From JACVRW01 sp963826165 (GTDB lineage: Bacteria; Actinomycetota; Thermoleophilia; Solirubrobacterales; Thermoleophilaceae), in the NCBI GenBank assembly GCA_963826165.1, contig CAWGWC010000024.1, forward strand, positions 310,001-374,000: 64,000 nucleotides of DNA. The letters are read 5' to 3'. Position numbers and translations under genes: made by a program. This document shows, piece after piece, positions 40,329 to 47,640 of the stretch. How positions within the stretch are numbered: position 1 is the first letter of the stretch; each line of letters begins with the position of its first letter. The notes below the pieces were generated by a model. That model saw nothing but the letters and a program-made list of their open reading frames with translations. It made no database searches and was not told the DNA's origin.

Positions 40329-40342
40329 CGAACGCATGTTCG
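40329..40342 (-). promoter_or_regulatory. LexA (SOS) box at the imuB start
   Basis: CGAACGCATGTTCG, identical to the box at dnaE2 including the four spacer bases and flanking bases (17 identical positions, 40328-40344). It ends one base before the ATG of imuB. A TTGCAG hexamer upstream on the minus strand could be a -35 element with the box taking the -10 region. The geometry argues for a leaderless, LexA-repressed transcript. Confidence 0.88.
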
Positions 40343-40446
40343 CATCAGTGACGGCGGCCTGCAACCCGTCTCCCGGGTTTCGTCGAATTTGGCGCCGGGT
40401 AGCGTCCGCCTGTCCTTCACTGAACCTTGGGAGGGGAAGAAGAGAC

Positions 40447-42609
40447 ATGCGCATCCACCGCGCCGCCTGGCTGCTGTCTGCCCTGCTGCTGTCCACCATG
40501 CTCGCCGCGGGACCGTCCGCAGCGGCTCCGTCGAAGGCGCCCGGAGCGCCCGGCAAGGCCTCCGACTGGGCGCCGGGCGACAAGGACGGCTTCGGCACGT
40601 CGCGCAGCCGCGCCAGCAAGGTCTGGTACACGATCAACAGCGGTGTCCTCACCGAGGTCTTCTTCCCGCGGATCGACACGCCGGCCAGCCGCGACACGCA
40701 GCTCGTGATCACCGACGGCGAGACCTTCGCCGACCGTGAGGACGAGGACACCGACTCCCAGGTCGAGCTGATCAGCCGGCGCAGCCCGGTCTACCGGCAG
40801 GTCAACACGGCCAAGTCGGGCAACTACCGGATCACCAAGACCTACGTGACCGATCCCGGCCGCAACGCGGTGCTGGTGGACATCCGCTTCGAGTCGCTCA
40901 CCGGGACCCCCTACGACGTCTACGTGCTGCACGACGCCGCCCTGGGCCTGAACGCGAACGACGACAAGGGCCGCAGCGGCGGTGGAGCCCTGCTGGCCAC
41001 CGACGACGACCTGAGCAGCGCGGTGGTGGCCTCGTCGGGCTTCACGGCCAGCTCGAGCGGTTACCTCAACCGCAGCGACCCCTGGAAGGACCTGCAGGAC
41101 GACTACACGCTCGACTGGGACTACACCGCCCCCGACCGCGGCAACGTCGTGCAGGCGGGCAGGACCAACCTGACCGGGCTGTCCGGCGGTCAGAGGCTCG
41201 AGCTCTCACTGGGATTCGGCCGGCGGGAGGGCGCGGCGCTTCGGGCGGCACAGGCCGCCCTCGGCCGCGGCTTCGCCTCGGCGCGCCAGCAGTACTCGGC
41301 AGGATGGCGCAACTACCTGGCCTCGCTCGACCGCGTGCCGCAGAGCGCGTCCGGCGCGAGGTCGAGCTATCTCGCCTCGGTGATGCTGCTCGCCGCCCAT
41401 GAGGACAAGACCTACCGCGGCGGCTTCGTGGCCGCTCCGGGCCGCCCCTGGGCCTGGGCCAACGAGCTCCAGGACCTTCCGGTGTACATCGCCGTGTGGT
41501 CGCGTGACCTGTACGAGATCGCCACCGGGCTGCTCGCGGCGGGCGACACCGCCGCGGCGCGGCGCTCGCTCAACTACCTGTGGGAGGTCCAGCAGAACCC
41601 CGACGGATCGTTCCCGCAGAACGCGCGGCTGGACGGCGAGCCCGTGTTCGACGGCCTCCAGCTCGACGAGGTGGCCTTCCCGATCGTGCTGGCCTGGCAG
41701 CTCGGCCGCACCGGGCCACGCGACTGGGACAACGTGCGCCTCTCAGCCGACTTCCTGGTGGCCAACGGGCCCCGCACCGACCAGGAGCGCTGGGAGAACA
41801 TCGGCGGCTATTCGCCGGCCACGATCGCCGCGGAGATCGCCGGTCTCGTCACCGCCGCCGACATCGCCCGCAAGAACGGCGCGGGGGCCCGTGCCAACCG
41901 CTACGAGGCGGTGGCCGACGAGTGGCAGGCGAACCTCGAGACGTGGACCCTCACGCGCAACGGGCCGCTGTCGGCGGAGCCGTACTACCTGCGGATCACC
42001 GACAACGGCGACGCCAACTCCGGTGCCCAGATCCAGATCGCCGACGGGGGGCCGCTGATCGACCAGCGCCAGGTGGTGGATCCGAGCTTCCTCGAGATCG
42101 TCCGCCTGGGCGTCAAGTCGGCCGACGACCCGAACGTCGCCTCGACCCTGCGGGTGATCGATCGCGAGCTCCGCTACGACACCGACAACGGCCCCTTCTG
42201 GCACCGCTCGAGCTTCGACGGCTACGGCGAGAAGCGCGACGGAAGCCAGTGGGCGCCGGTCGATCCCGGCTCGGGGGAGACCATCGGGCGAGGCTGGCCG
42301 CTGCTCACGGGCGAGCGGGGCGAGTACGCGCTCGCCGCCGGCGAGGACGCGCAGGCGTACCTCGACACGATGAACAACGTGGCCGCAGACTCGGGTGGCC
42401 AGGTAATCGCCGAGCAGGTGTGGGATCTCCAGCCGCCGGCGGGCACGGGCCCGGAGTTCGTGCCGGGCGAGAACACGTTCTCGGCGACGCCACTCGCGTG
42501 GTCGCACTCCCAGCTGATCCGGCTGGCACGGTCGATCGACGCCGGTGCGCCCGTGGAGACGCCTCAGATCGTGGCCTGCCGCTACGAGACGACGCTGTGC
42601 GAGGAGTGA
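40447..42609 (+). CDS. Secreted GH15-type glucoamylase / glucodextranase-like enzyme
   Basis: A 720-residue exported glycoside hydrolase. A signal peptide covers residues 1-26 (basic start, LLSALLLSTMLAAG, then AAA-type cleavage). The N-terminal beta-sandwich begins APGDKDGFGTSRSRASKVWYTINSGVLTEVFFP, typical of bacterial glucoamylases, and the (alpha/alpha)6 barrel contains LPVYIAVWSRDLYEIATGLL, ENIGGYSPATIAAEIAGLV and the late WPLLTGERGEYALAAG, where the family has its acid/base residues. It releases glucose from starch-like or dextran-like glucans outside the cell. The ATG at 40447 has a strong GGGAGGGGAAG site upstream. Neighbours give no polysaccharide locus. Confidence 0.9.
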   Translation: MRIHRAAWLLSALLLSTMLAAGPSAAAPSKAPGAPGKASDWAPGDKDGFGTSRSRASKVWYTINSGVLTEVFFPRIDTPASRDTQLVITDGETFADREDEDTDSQVELISRRSPVYRQVNTAKSGNYRITKTYVTDPGRNAVLVDIRFESLTGTPYDVYVLHDAALGLNANDDKGRSGGGALLATDDDLSSAVVASSGFTASSSGYLNRSDPWKDLQDDYTLDWDYTAPDRGNVVQAGRTNLTGLSGGQRLELSLGFGRREGAALRAAQAALGRGFASARQQYSAGWRNYLASLDRVPQSASGARSSYLASVMLLAAHEDKTYRGGFVAAPGRPWAWANELQDLPVYIAVWSRDLYEIATGLLAAGDTAAARRSLNYLWEVQQNPDGSFPQNARLDGEPVFDGLQLDEVAFPIVLAWQLGRTGPRDWDNVRLSADFLVANGPRTDQERWENIGGYSPATIAAEIAGLVTAADIARKNGAGARANRYEAVADEWQANLETWTLTRNGPLSAEPYYLRITDNGDANSGAQIQIADGGPLIDQRQVVDPSFLEIVRLGVKSADDPNVASTLRVIDRELRYDTDNGPFWHRSSFDGYGEKRDGSQWAPVDPGSGETIGRGWPLLTGERGEYALAAGEDAQAYLDTMNNVAADSGGQVIAEQVWDLQPPAGTGPEFVPGENTFSATPLAWSHSQLIRLARSIDAGAPVETPQIVACRYETTLCEE

Positions 42610-42616
42610 CCCCGGG

Positions 42617-43357
42617 TTAGGCGCCGACCAGGCCGGCCACCAGGCTGGCCGTGCCGGTGGCGATGACGAGCACGAGCGCGAGCGCGAAGAAGCGCTCGTG
42701 CTCGAGCCGTCTGAAGGCATAGGCGCCGGCCAGGTAGCCCGTCACCACCAGACCGAGCAGCAGCGGGAGCTCGCCGAAGTCGAGCTTCGACTCGCCCTCG
42801 GCCACGAGCAGCACCGCCCCGCCGGCGATGCTGAGCGCGAGGAAGCAGGCGGCGAGGGTGGTGCGAAACTCGGCCGGGCGCACCCCGCGGTCCTCGAGCC
42901 AGAGCACGAGCGGCGGGCCGCTGACGCTCAGCGAGGTGGTGAGCAGCCCCGTGGCGAACCCGGCGCCGAGGGTCTCGCCGCGGCGGGGCCGGTGCCGCGG
43001 CGCCTCGCGTGACCGCGTGTAGAGCTGACGCGCCGCCACCGCGATCACCGCCACCCCCACTCCCACCTGCAGCGCTCGCTTGGGCAGGAGGTCGAGCACC
43101 ACGATGCCCACGGCCAGGCCCGGCAACGCCGCCGCCAGCAGCGGCCCCAGCGCGGGCCAGTCCACGTGACGCGGGAGACCGCCCTCGAAGAGCATCAGCG
43201 CGTTCAACAACAGCGACAGGACCAGCATGGTCCACACGGCCTCCAGCGGATCGAGCACGGCGAAGGCGACCGGTGAGACGACGAGCGCGAACCCGAAGCC
43301 GGTGGTCGAGCCGACGAGCGCGCCGGTGAAGGCGGCCACGGCCAGGAGCGCAGTCAC
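42617..43357 (-). CDS. TauE/SafE-family sulfite (anion) exporter
   Basis: A 246-residue polytopic membrane protein with about eight hydrophobic helices. The family repeat appears as FTGALVGSTTGFGFALVVSP at the start and GFATGLLTTSLSVSGPPLVL in the second half, the two glycine-rich half-repeats of TauE/SafE. Substrates in the family include sulfite, sulfonates and other organic anions; which one here is not predictable. It is convergent with the glucoamylase gene, with only seven bases between the stops, and lies downstream of pepQ. Confidence 0.88.
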   Translation of the reverse strand: MTALLAVAAFTGALVGSTTGFGFALVVSPVAFAVLDPLEAVWTMLVLSLLLNALMLFEGGLPRHVDWPALGPLLAAALPGLAVGIVVLDLLPKRALQVGVGVAVIAVAARQLYTRSREAPRHRPRRGETLGAGFATGLLTTSLSVSGPPLVLWLEDRGVRPAEFRTTLAACFLALSIAGGAVLLVAEGESKLDFGELPLLLGLVVTGYLAGAYAFRRLEHERFFALALVLVIATGTASLVAGLVGA

Positions 43358-43379
43358 GGCGAGCCCGCCGCGAGCGTCC

Positions 43380-44465
43380 TCAAGCGACCGTCACGAGCTC
43401 CTTCGGGAAGCTCGTGAGGATCTCGGGCTCGCCCGCGCCCACGATCACCAGGTCCTCGATGCGCACCCCGAACTCACCGGGCAGGTACACCCCCGGCTCC
43501 ACCGTCACCGCGGTCCCGGCCTCGAGCTCGCCCTTGGCGGTCTTGCCCAGCCGCGGCGCCTCGTGCACCTCGAGGCCCACCCCATGTCCGAGGCCGTGGC
43601 CGAAGCGCTCGCCGTGGCCGGCGGCCTCGATGACGTCGCGCGCGACGGCGTCGACCGCGGCGCACTCCGCGCCGGCCCGCGCCGCCGCCAGCGCCGTCTG
43701 TTGCGCCTCGAGCACCAGCCCGTACACGGCCACGGCCTCGTCGTCGAGCGGCCCTGTGGCCAAGGTCCGCGTGCAGTCCGAGCAGTAGCCGTCCACCTGA
43801 GCGCCGAGATCGACGACCACCAGCGTGCCGGCAGAGATCTCCACGTCACGCGGGACGGCGTGCGGCAGGGCACCGTGTGCGCCGGACGCCACGATCGGCT
43901 CGAAGGACGGCCCCTCCGCGCCCTGGTCCTCCATGAAGCGCACCAGCCCGACGGCCACGTCGCGCTCGGTGCGCCCGGCAAGACCGAGCTCGAGCAGGGA
44001 CTCGTACGCCGCCGTGGCCAGCTCGGCCGCCACCCTCATCGCAGCCACCTCGGCGTCGTCCTTGACCGCGCGCAGCCGCTCCACCAGGCCTCCGGCGGCC
44101 ACCAGCTCCACGCCGTCGGCGCTCTTCTCGCCCAGTTTGCCGTGCAGCGCGACGCTCACGTGCTCGTCGTCGAAGCCTGCGCGGCCGCGCAGGCGCCGCG
44201 CGAGGTCGCCGGCCATGTCGCGACCCAGCTGCGCCGTCTCGTAGCCCTGCACCTGCTCGGCGGCCTGCTCCACGTAGCGAAAATCGGTGAGGAAGAGACG
44301 CTCGTTCGGAGTGACCACGCAGGCGCCGCTGGTGCCGGTGAAGCCGGTGAGGTAACGAACGTTGGGAAGCTCGGTCACCAGGAGGCAGTCGAGCTCGCGC
44401 TCGGTGACGAGCTCCACCAGCCTGTCGGTGCGGGCCTCGACGGCCTGCACCGCCTCGACGTTCAT
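43380..44465 (-). CDS. pepQ: M24-family Xaa-Pro dipeptidase/aminopeptidase
   Basis: A 361-residue pita-bread metallopeptidase. An N-terminal creatinase-like domain (LLVTELPNVRYLTGFTGTSG) is followed by the catalytic domain with the five ligands in VDLGAQVDGYCSDCTRT (two D), GHGLGHGVGLEVHEAP (H), TVEPGVYLPG (E) and VRIEDLV (E). It cleaves peptides with proline in the second position. The ATG overlaps the aroQ stop. This gene is often found next to aroQ and efp in actinobacteria and Firmicutes; here efp is elsewhere. Confidence 0.93.
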   Translation of the reverse strand: MNVEAVQAVEARTDRLVELVTERELDCLLVTELPNVRYLTGFTGTSGACVVTPNERLFLTDFRYVEQAAEQVQGYETAQLGRDMAGDLARRLRGRAGFDDEHVSVALHGKLGEKSADGVELVAAGGLVERLRAVKDDAEVAAMRVAAELATAAYESLLELGLAGRTERDVAVGLVRFMEDQGAEGPSFEPIVASGAHGALPHAVPRDVEISAGTLVVVDLGAQVDGYCSDCTRTLATGPLDDEAVAVYGLVLEAQQTALAAARAGAECAAVDAVARDVIEAAGHGERFGHGLGHGVGLEVHEAPRLGKTAKGELEAGTAVTVEPGVYLPGEFGVRIEDLVIVGAGEPEILTSFPKELVTVA

Positions 44466-44902
44466 CCCTGCATCTCCTCCTTGAGCATCGCCAGGGCGTC
44501 ACGGTAGCCGTCGGCGCCCTTGCCCTGCACGCACCCGGCGCAGAGGTCGCGGATCACCGACAGCCGTCGCCACTCGTCGCGCTCGTCCACGGCCGAGAGG
44601 TGGACCTCGATCGCCGGCAGGGCCGCCACCTCGAGCGCGTCGTGGATGGCCCACGAGTAGTGCGTCCACGCGCCCGGGTTGAGGATCAGCCCGTCCGCGT
44701 TCTCGCCCGCCCGGTGAAGGAACTCGCAGTACTCGCCCTCGTGGTTCGACTGGTAGAAGCTGAGATCGAGGCCCAGCTCGCTCCCGAACTCGCCGATCTT
44801 GAACTCGAGCTCGGCGAGCCCGAGCCCGCCGTAGATCTCGGGATCACGCTGCCCCAGCACGTCGAAGTTGACTCCGTGCATCACCTCCACGCGGGTCTTC
44901 AT
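44462..44902 (-). CDS. aroQ: 3-dehydroquinate dehydratase, type II
   Basis: A 146-residue enzyme for the third step of the shikimate pathway. Type II features are an N-terminal HGVNFDVLGQRDPEIYG (usually NGPNLN-LG-R-P-YG), the substrate loop YQSNHEGEYCEFLH with the catalytic region, LILNPGAWTHYSWAIHDAL, and IEVHLSAVDERDEWRRLSVI. The N-terminal HGVNF and the DERDEW segment (commonly N-I-H-A-R-E) deviate from the usual consensus, so activity should not be taken for granted, although the key arginine, histidine and glutamate positions seem present. It overlaps aroKB upstream and pepQ downstream. Confidence 0.87.
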   Translation of the reverse strand: MKTRVEVMHGVNFDVLGQRDPEIYGGLGLAELEFKIGEFGSELGLDLSFYQSNHEGEYCEFLHRAGENADGLILNPGAWTHYSWAIHDALEVAALPAIEVHLSAVDERDEWRRLSVIRDLCAGCVQGKGADGYRDALAMLKEEMQG

Positions 44903-46410
44903 CCGGCGTGCACCTCCTCGACCGCCCGCCGCAGCGATCCGTCGTCCACGGCGTGTCCCGGCGTGACCTCGCCCGGCGCCTCCACGAGCACGAACGGCAC
45001 GCGGCCGCCCTCACGCTTCTTGTCGCGCTCGGTCAACTCGAGCACGGCTTCCACCGGCGCGCCGGAGAACGACACCGGCAGGCCGCGGGCCTCCAGCAGC
45101 CCGGCCACCTCGGCGCGCAGCGCCTCCCGTCCGGACAGACGCAGCGCGGCCAGCAGGCCGATGCCCACCGCCTCACCGTGCCGGTAGCGGTCGTAGGAGG
45201 TGGCCGCCTCGATGGCGTGAGCCACCGTGTGGCCCAGGTTGAGCACCTGGCGCCTTCCGGCGTCGCGCTCGTCGGCCGCCACCACGGCGAGCTTGGTGCG
45301 CACACAGCCCATGATCAACCCGGCGTCCACGTCCTCTCCCCTACGCACTCTCGCCCATAGAGGGCCGCCGGCGATCAGCGCGGTCTTGATCACCTCCGCA
45401 TAACCCGCGGCGAGCTCCGCCGCCGGCAGCGTGGCCAGGAGCGCGGGGTCACACAGCACCGCGGACGGTTGGTGGTAGACGCCCGCGTAGTTCTTGCCCT
45501 CGGGCAGGTCCACGCCGGTCTTCCCGCCGTAGGCCGAGTCCACCTGCGCCACCAGGCTGGTGGGCACCTGGACGTGCCGGACGCCGCGCTGATAGACGGC
45601 CGCGCAGAAGCCCGCCACGTCGCCCACCACGCCGCCGCCCAGGGCTACCACGAGATCGCCGCGCTCCGTGCCGGCGCGCGCCAGCGCGCGCAGCACCTGC
45701 TCGGCGCCGGCCAGGGTCTTGTGCTGCTCGCCGGGGGCCACCACGATCGGCTGCTCGTCGCCGGACAGGCCGGGCACGGCGACCGCAGCGCGCACGTTCT
45801 CATCGGTGACCACCAGCCGCCGTCCCTCGCGCGGGTAGAAGAACCCGGACGCCGTCAGTCCGTCGCCGAGGAAGACGGGATAGTCGCCGCCCGCAGAGGC
45901 GGCCCACACGAGGCGGGTGCCCGCGGGGGCGTCGGCCAGCGCCCGCAGCGCCGGCACGCTGCGCCGGATGCCGTCCCGCTCGCCGGGCGGCAGTACGGCG
46001 TCGGCCACCGAGTCGTACAGGCTCGCGCGGTCACGGTGCAGCTGGCCGAAGCGCTCGGGGTCGCGTGCCAGGGGACGGCCGTGGTTCGAGGCACGGCGCC
46101 AGGCCTCGCTCGAGTCGACCTCGAGGTGTACGACGGTGTGGGCCGCCAGCGCCTCACGGACCCGCTCCGAGCCCACCGCCCCTCCACCGAGCGCGATCAC
46201 CAGGGCGTCGGGCCGGTCGAGCAGCTCGAGCACCACCTCTTCCTCGCGCGCCCGGAACGCCTGCTCGCCCTCGCGGTCGAAGAACACCTCGATCGGCTCG
46301 CCCAGGCGTTGCTCGAGCAGACGATCGGAGTCCAGGGCCTCACCGCCGAGCTCGGCCGCCAGCGCCCGGGCCCCGGTGGACTTGCCGGCCCCCATGAAGC
46401 CCACCATCAC
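44899..46410 (-). CDS. aroKB: Fused shikimate kinase / 3-dehydroquinate synthase (AroK-AroB)
   Basis: A 503-residue bifunctional protein. Residues 1-160 form shikimate kinase: Walker A GFMGAGKST, LDSDRLLEQRLG, FRAREEEVVLELL and ALGGGAVG, then the lid GRPLARDPERF. The rest is 3-dehydroquinate synthase with VVALGGGVVGDVAGFCAAVYQRGV, PTSLVAQVDSAYGGKTGVDLPEGKN, and the metal ligands E in GYAEVIK and H in LNLGHTVAHAIE and RYRHGEAVGIG. No stop or frameshift separates the halves. The two enzymes catalyse steps 5 and 2 of the same pathway, with aroQ (step 3) and aroC (step 7) as neighbours. GTG at 46410, with ATG at 46407 also possible. Confidence 0.95.
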   Translation of the reverse strand: MMVGFMGAGKSTGARALAAELGGEALDSDRLLEQRLGEPIEVFFDREGEQAFRAREEEVVLELLDRPDALVIALGGGAVGSERVREALAAHTVVHLEVDSSEAWRRASNHGRPLARDPERFGQLHRDRASLYDSVADAVLPPGERDGIRRSVPALRALADAPAGTRLVWAASAGGDYPVFLGDGLTASGFFYPREGRRLVVTDENVRAAVAVPGLSGDEQPIVVAPGEQHKTLAGAEQVLRALARAGTERGDLVVALGGGVVGDVAGFCAAVYQRGVRHVQVPTSLVAQVDSAYGGKTGVDLPEGKNYAGVYHQPSAVLCDPALLATLPAAELAAGYAEVIKTALIAGGPLWARVRRGEDVDAGLIMGCVRTKLAVVAADERDAGRRQVLNLGHTVAHAIEAATSYDRYRHGEAVGIGLLAALRLSGREALRAEVAGLLEARGLPVSFSGAPVEAVLELTERDKKREGGRVPFVLVEAPGEVTPGHAVDDGSLRRAVEEVHAG

Positions 46411-46424
46411 CAGCGCGCCACCCG

Positions 46425-47603
46425 CTATCGGTCACGCCTCCAGCCGATGCGCTGCTCGTACGCGGAGAGCGCCGCGCGCGCGTCGTCGATGTGATCTCCG
46501 CCCAGCTTGTCGCGGTAGGCCGCGGCCAGCACGAGCGCCACCATCGCCTCCCCCACCACACCGGCGGCCGGGACGGTGCAGGAGTCGGTGCGCTCTCGCA
46601 GCGCCTGGGCCGGCTCCTTGGTCTCCGTGTCCACCGAGCGCAGCGGCTTGGTCAGCGTGGGCAGCGGCTTCATCGCGCCCACGACCACGAGCGGGTCGCC
46701 GGTGGTCATGCCGCCCTCGAGCCCGCCGGCCCGGTTGGTCTCGCGGTGATATCCGCGCTCCTCGGAGAAGAAGATCTCGTCGTGGGCCTGTGAGCCCACT
46801 CGTCCGGCAAGCGCGAAGCCGTCCCCGATGCCCACGCCCTTCATGGCCTGGATCGACATGATCGCTCCGGCCAGGCGGCCGTCGAGGCGCTCCTCCCAGG
46901 AGATGTACGAGCCGATCCCCGGCACGAGCCCGAAGGCGATCACCTCGAAGGTGCCGCCCAGCGACTCGTTGGCCTTGCGGGCCGCGTCGATCTCGGCCAC
47001 CATCGCCTCGCTCGCTTCGGCGTCGAGCGCCCGCACCGGCGACTCATCCACCGCGTCGAAGTCGGCGGGATCGAGCCCGTCGCGTGGCGGAGCGGCGACG
47101 CTCCCGATGCGGGTCACGTGCGAGCGGATGGTCACGCCCAGCTCGCGCAGAAAGGCCTTGGCCAGTGCGCCCGCTGCCACCCGCGCCGCGGTCTCCCGCG
47201 CGGAGGCCCGCTCGAGGACGTTGCGGGCGTCGGTGAAGCCGTACTTCTGGAGGCCGGCCAGGTCGGCGTGTCCCGGGCGCGGCAGGTGCACCTCGGCCAC
47301 CTCGCCCTCCACCGGCCACGGGTTCATCCGCTCCTCCCAGTTCTGGTAGTCGCGGTTCTCGATCCGCAGCGCGACGGGGCTCCCCAGCGTCCGTCCGTGA
47401 CGTACTCCCGACGCGACCTCGGCGCGGTCCTTCTCGATCTTCATGCGTCCGCCACGGCCGTGTCCGAGCTGGCGCCGGGCGAGATCGCGGTCGAGATCCT
47501 CGGGGCGCAGCTCGAGGCCCGCGGGCAGCCCCTCGACCACCGCGGTCAGGCCCGGGCCGTGCGATTCTCCTGCGGTTACGAAGCGAAAAGACAAGGCGCC
47601 CAC
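46425..47603 (-). CDS. aroC: Chorismate synthase
   Basis: A 392-residue FMN-dependent enzyme that forms chorismate from EPSP. All three signatures are visible: GESHGPGLTAVVEGLPAGL, GRGGRMKIEKDRAEVASGVRHGRTLGSP, and the late GLEGGMTTGDPLVV plus RTDSCTVPAAGVVGEAM. The start is either GTG at 47603 or TTG at 47594; both lie in or at the edge of a 36-base stem-loop described separately. The stop is 15 bases upstream of the aroKB start, placing both in one operon that continues into aroQ and pepQ. Confidence 0.95.
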   Translation of the reverse strand: MGALSFRFVTAGESHGPGLTAVVEGLPAGLELRPEDLDRDLARRQLGHGRGGRMKIEKDRAEVASGVRHGRTLGSPVALRIENRDYQNWEERMNPWPVEGEVAEVHLPRPGHADLAGLQKYGFTDARNVLERASARETAARVAAGALAKAFLRELGVTIRSHVTRIGSVAAPPRDGLDPADFDAVDESPVRALDAEASEAMVAEIDAARKANESLGGTFEVIAFGLVPGIGSYISWEERLDGRLAGAIMSIQAMKGVGIGDGFALAGRVGSQAHDEIFFSEERGYHRETNRAGGLEGGMTTGDPLVVVGAMKPLPTLTKPLRSVDTETKEPAQALRERTDSCTVPAAGVVGEAMVALVLAAAYRDKLGGDHIDDARAALSAYEQRIGWRRDR

Positions 47604-47629
47604 ACCCTACTCAGAGGGTGCGGGCGCCT
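47594..47629 (-). terminator. Long stem-loop at the aroC start
   Basis: An 8-bp outer stem (47594-47601 with 47622-47629) and a 6-bp inner stem (47603-47608 with 47615-47620) with a one-base mismatch between them enclose a 6-base loop. On the minus strand it follows the stop of the TIG-domain gene and is followed by TTGTCTTTT, so it looks like a terminator; yet it contains the GTG start of aroC. It may work as an attenuator or as a translational block. Confidence 0.6.
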
Positions 47630-47640
47630 GAGATCGTCGC

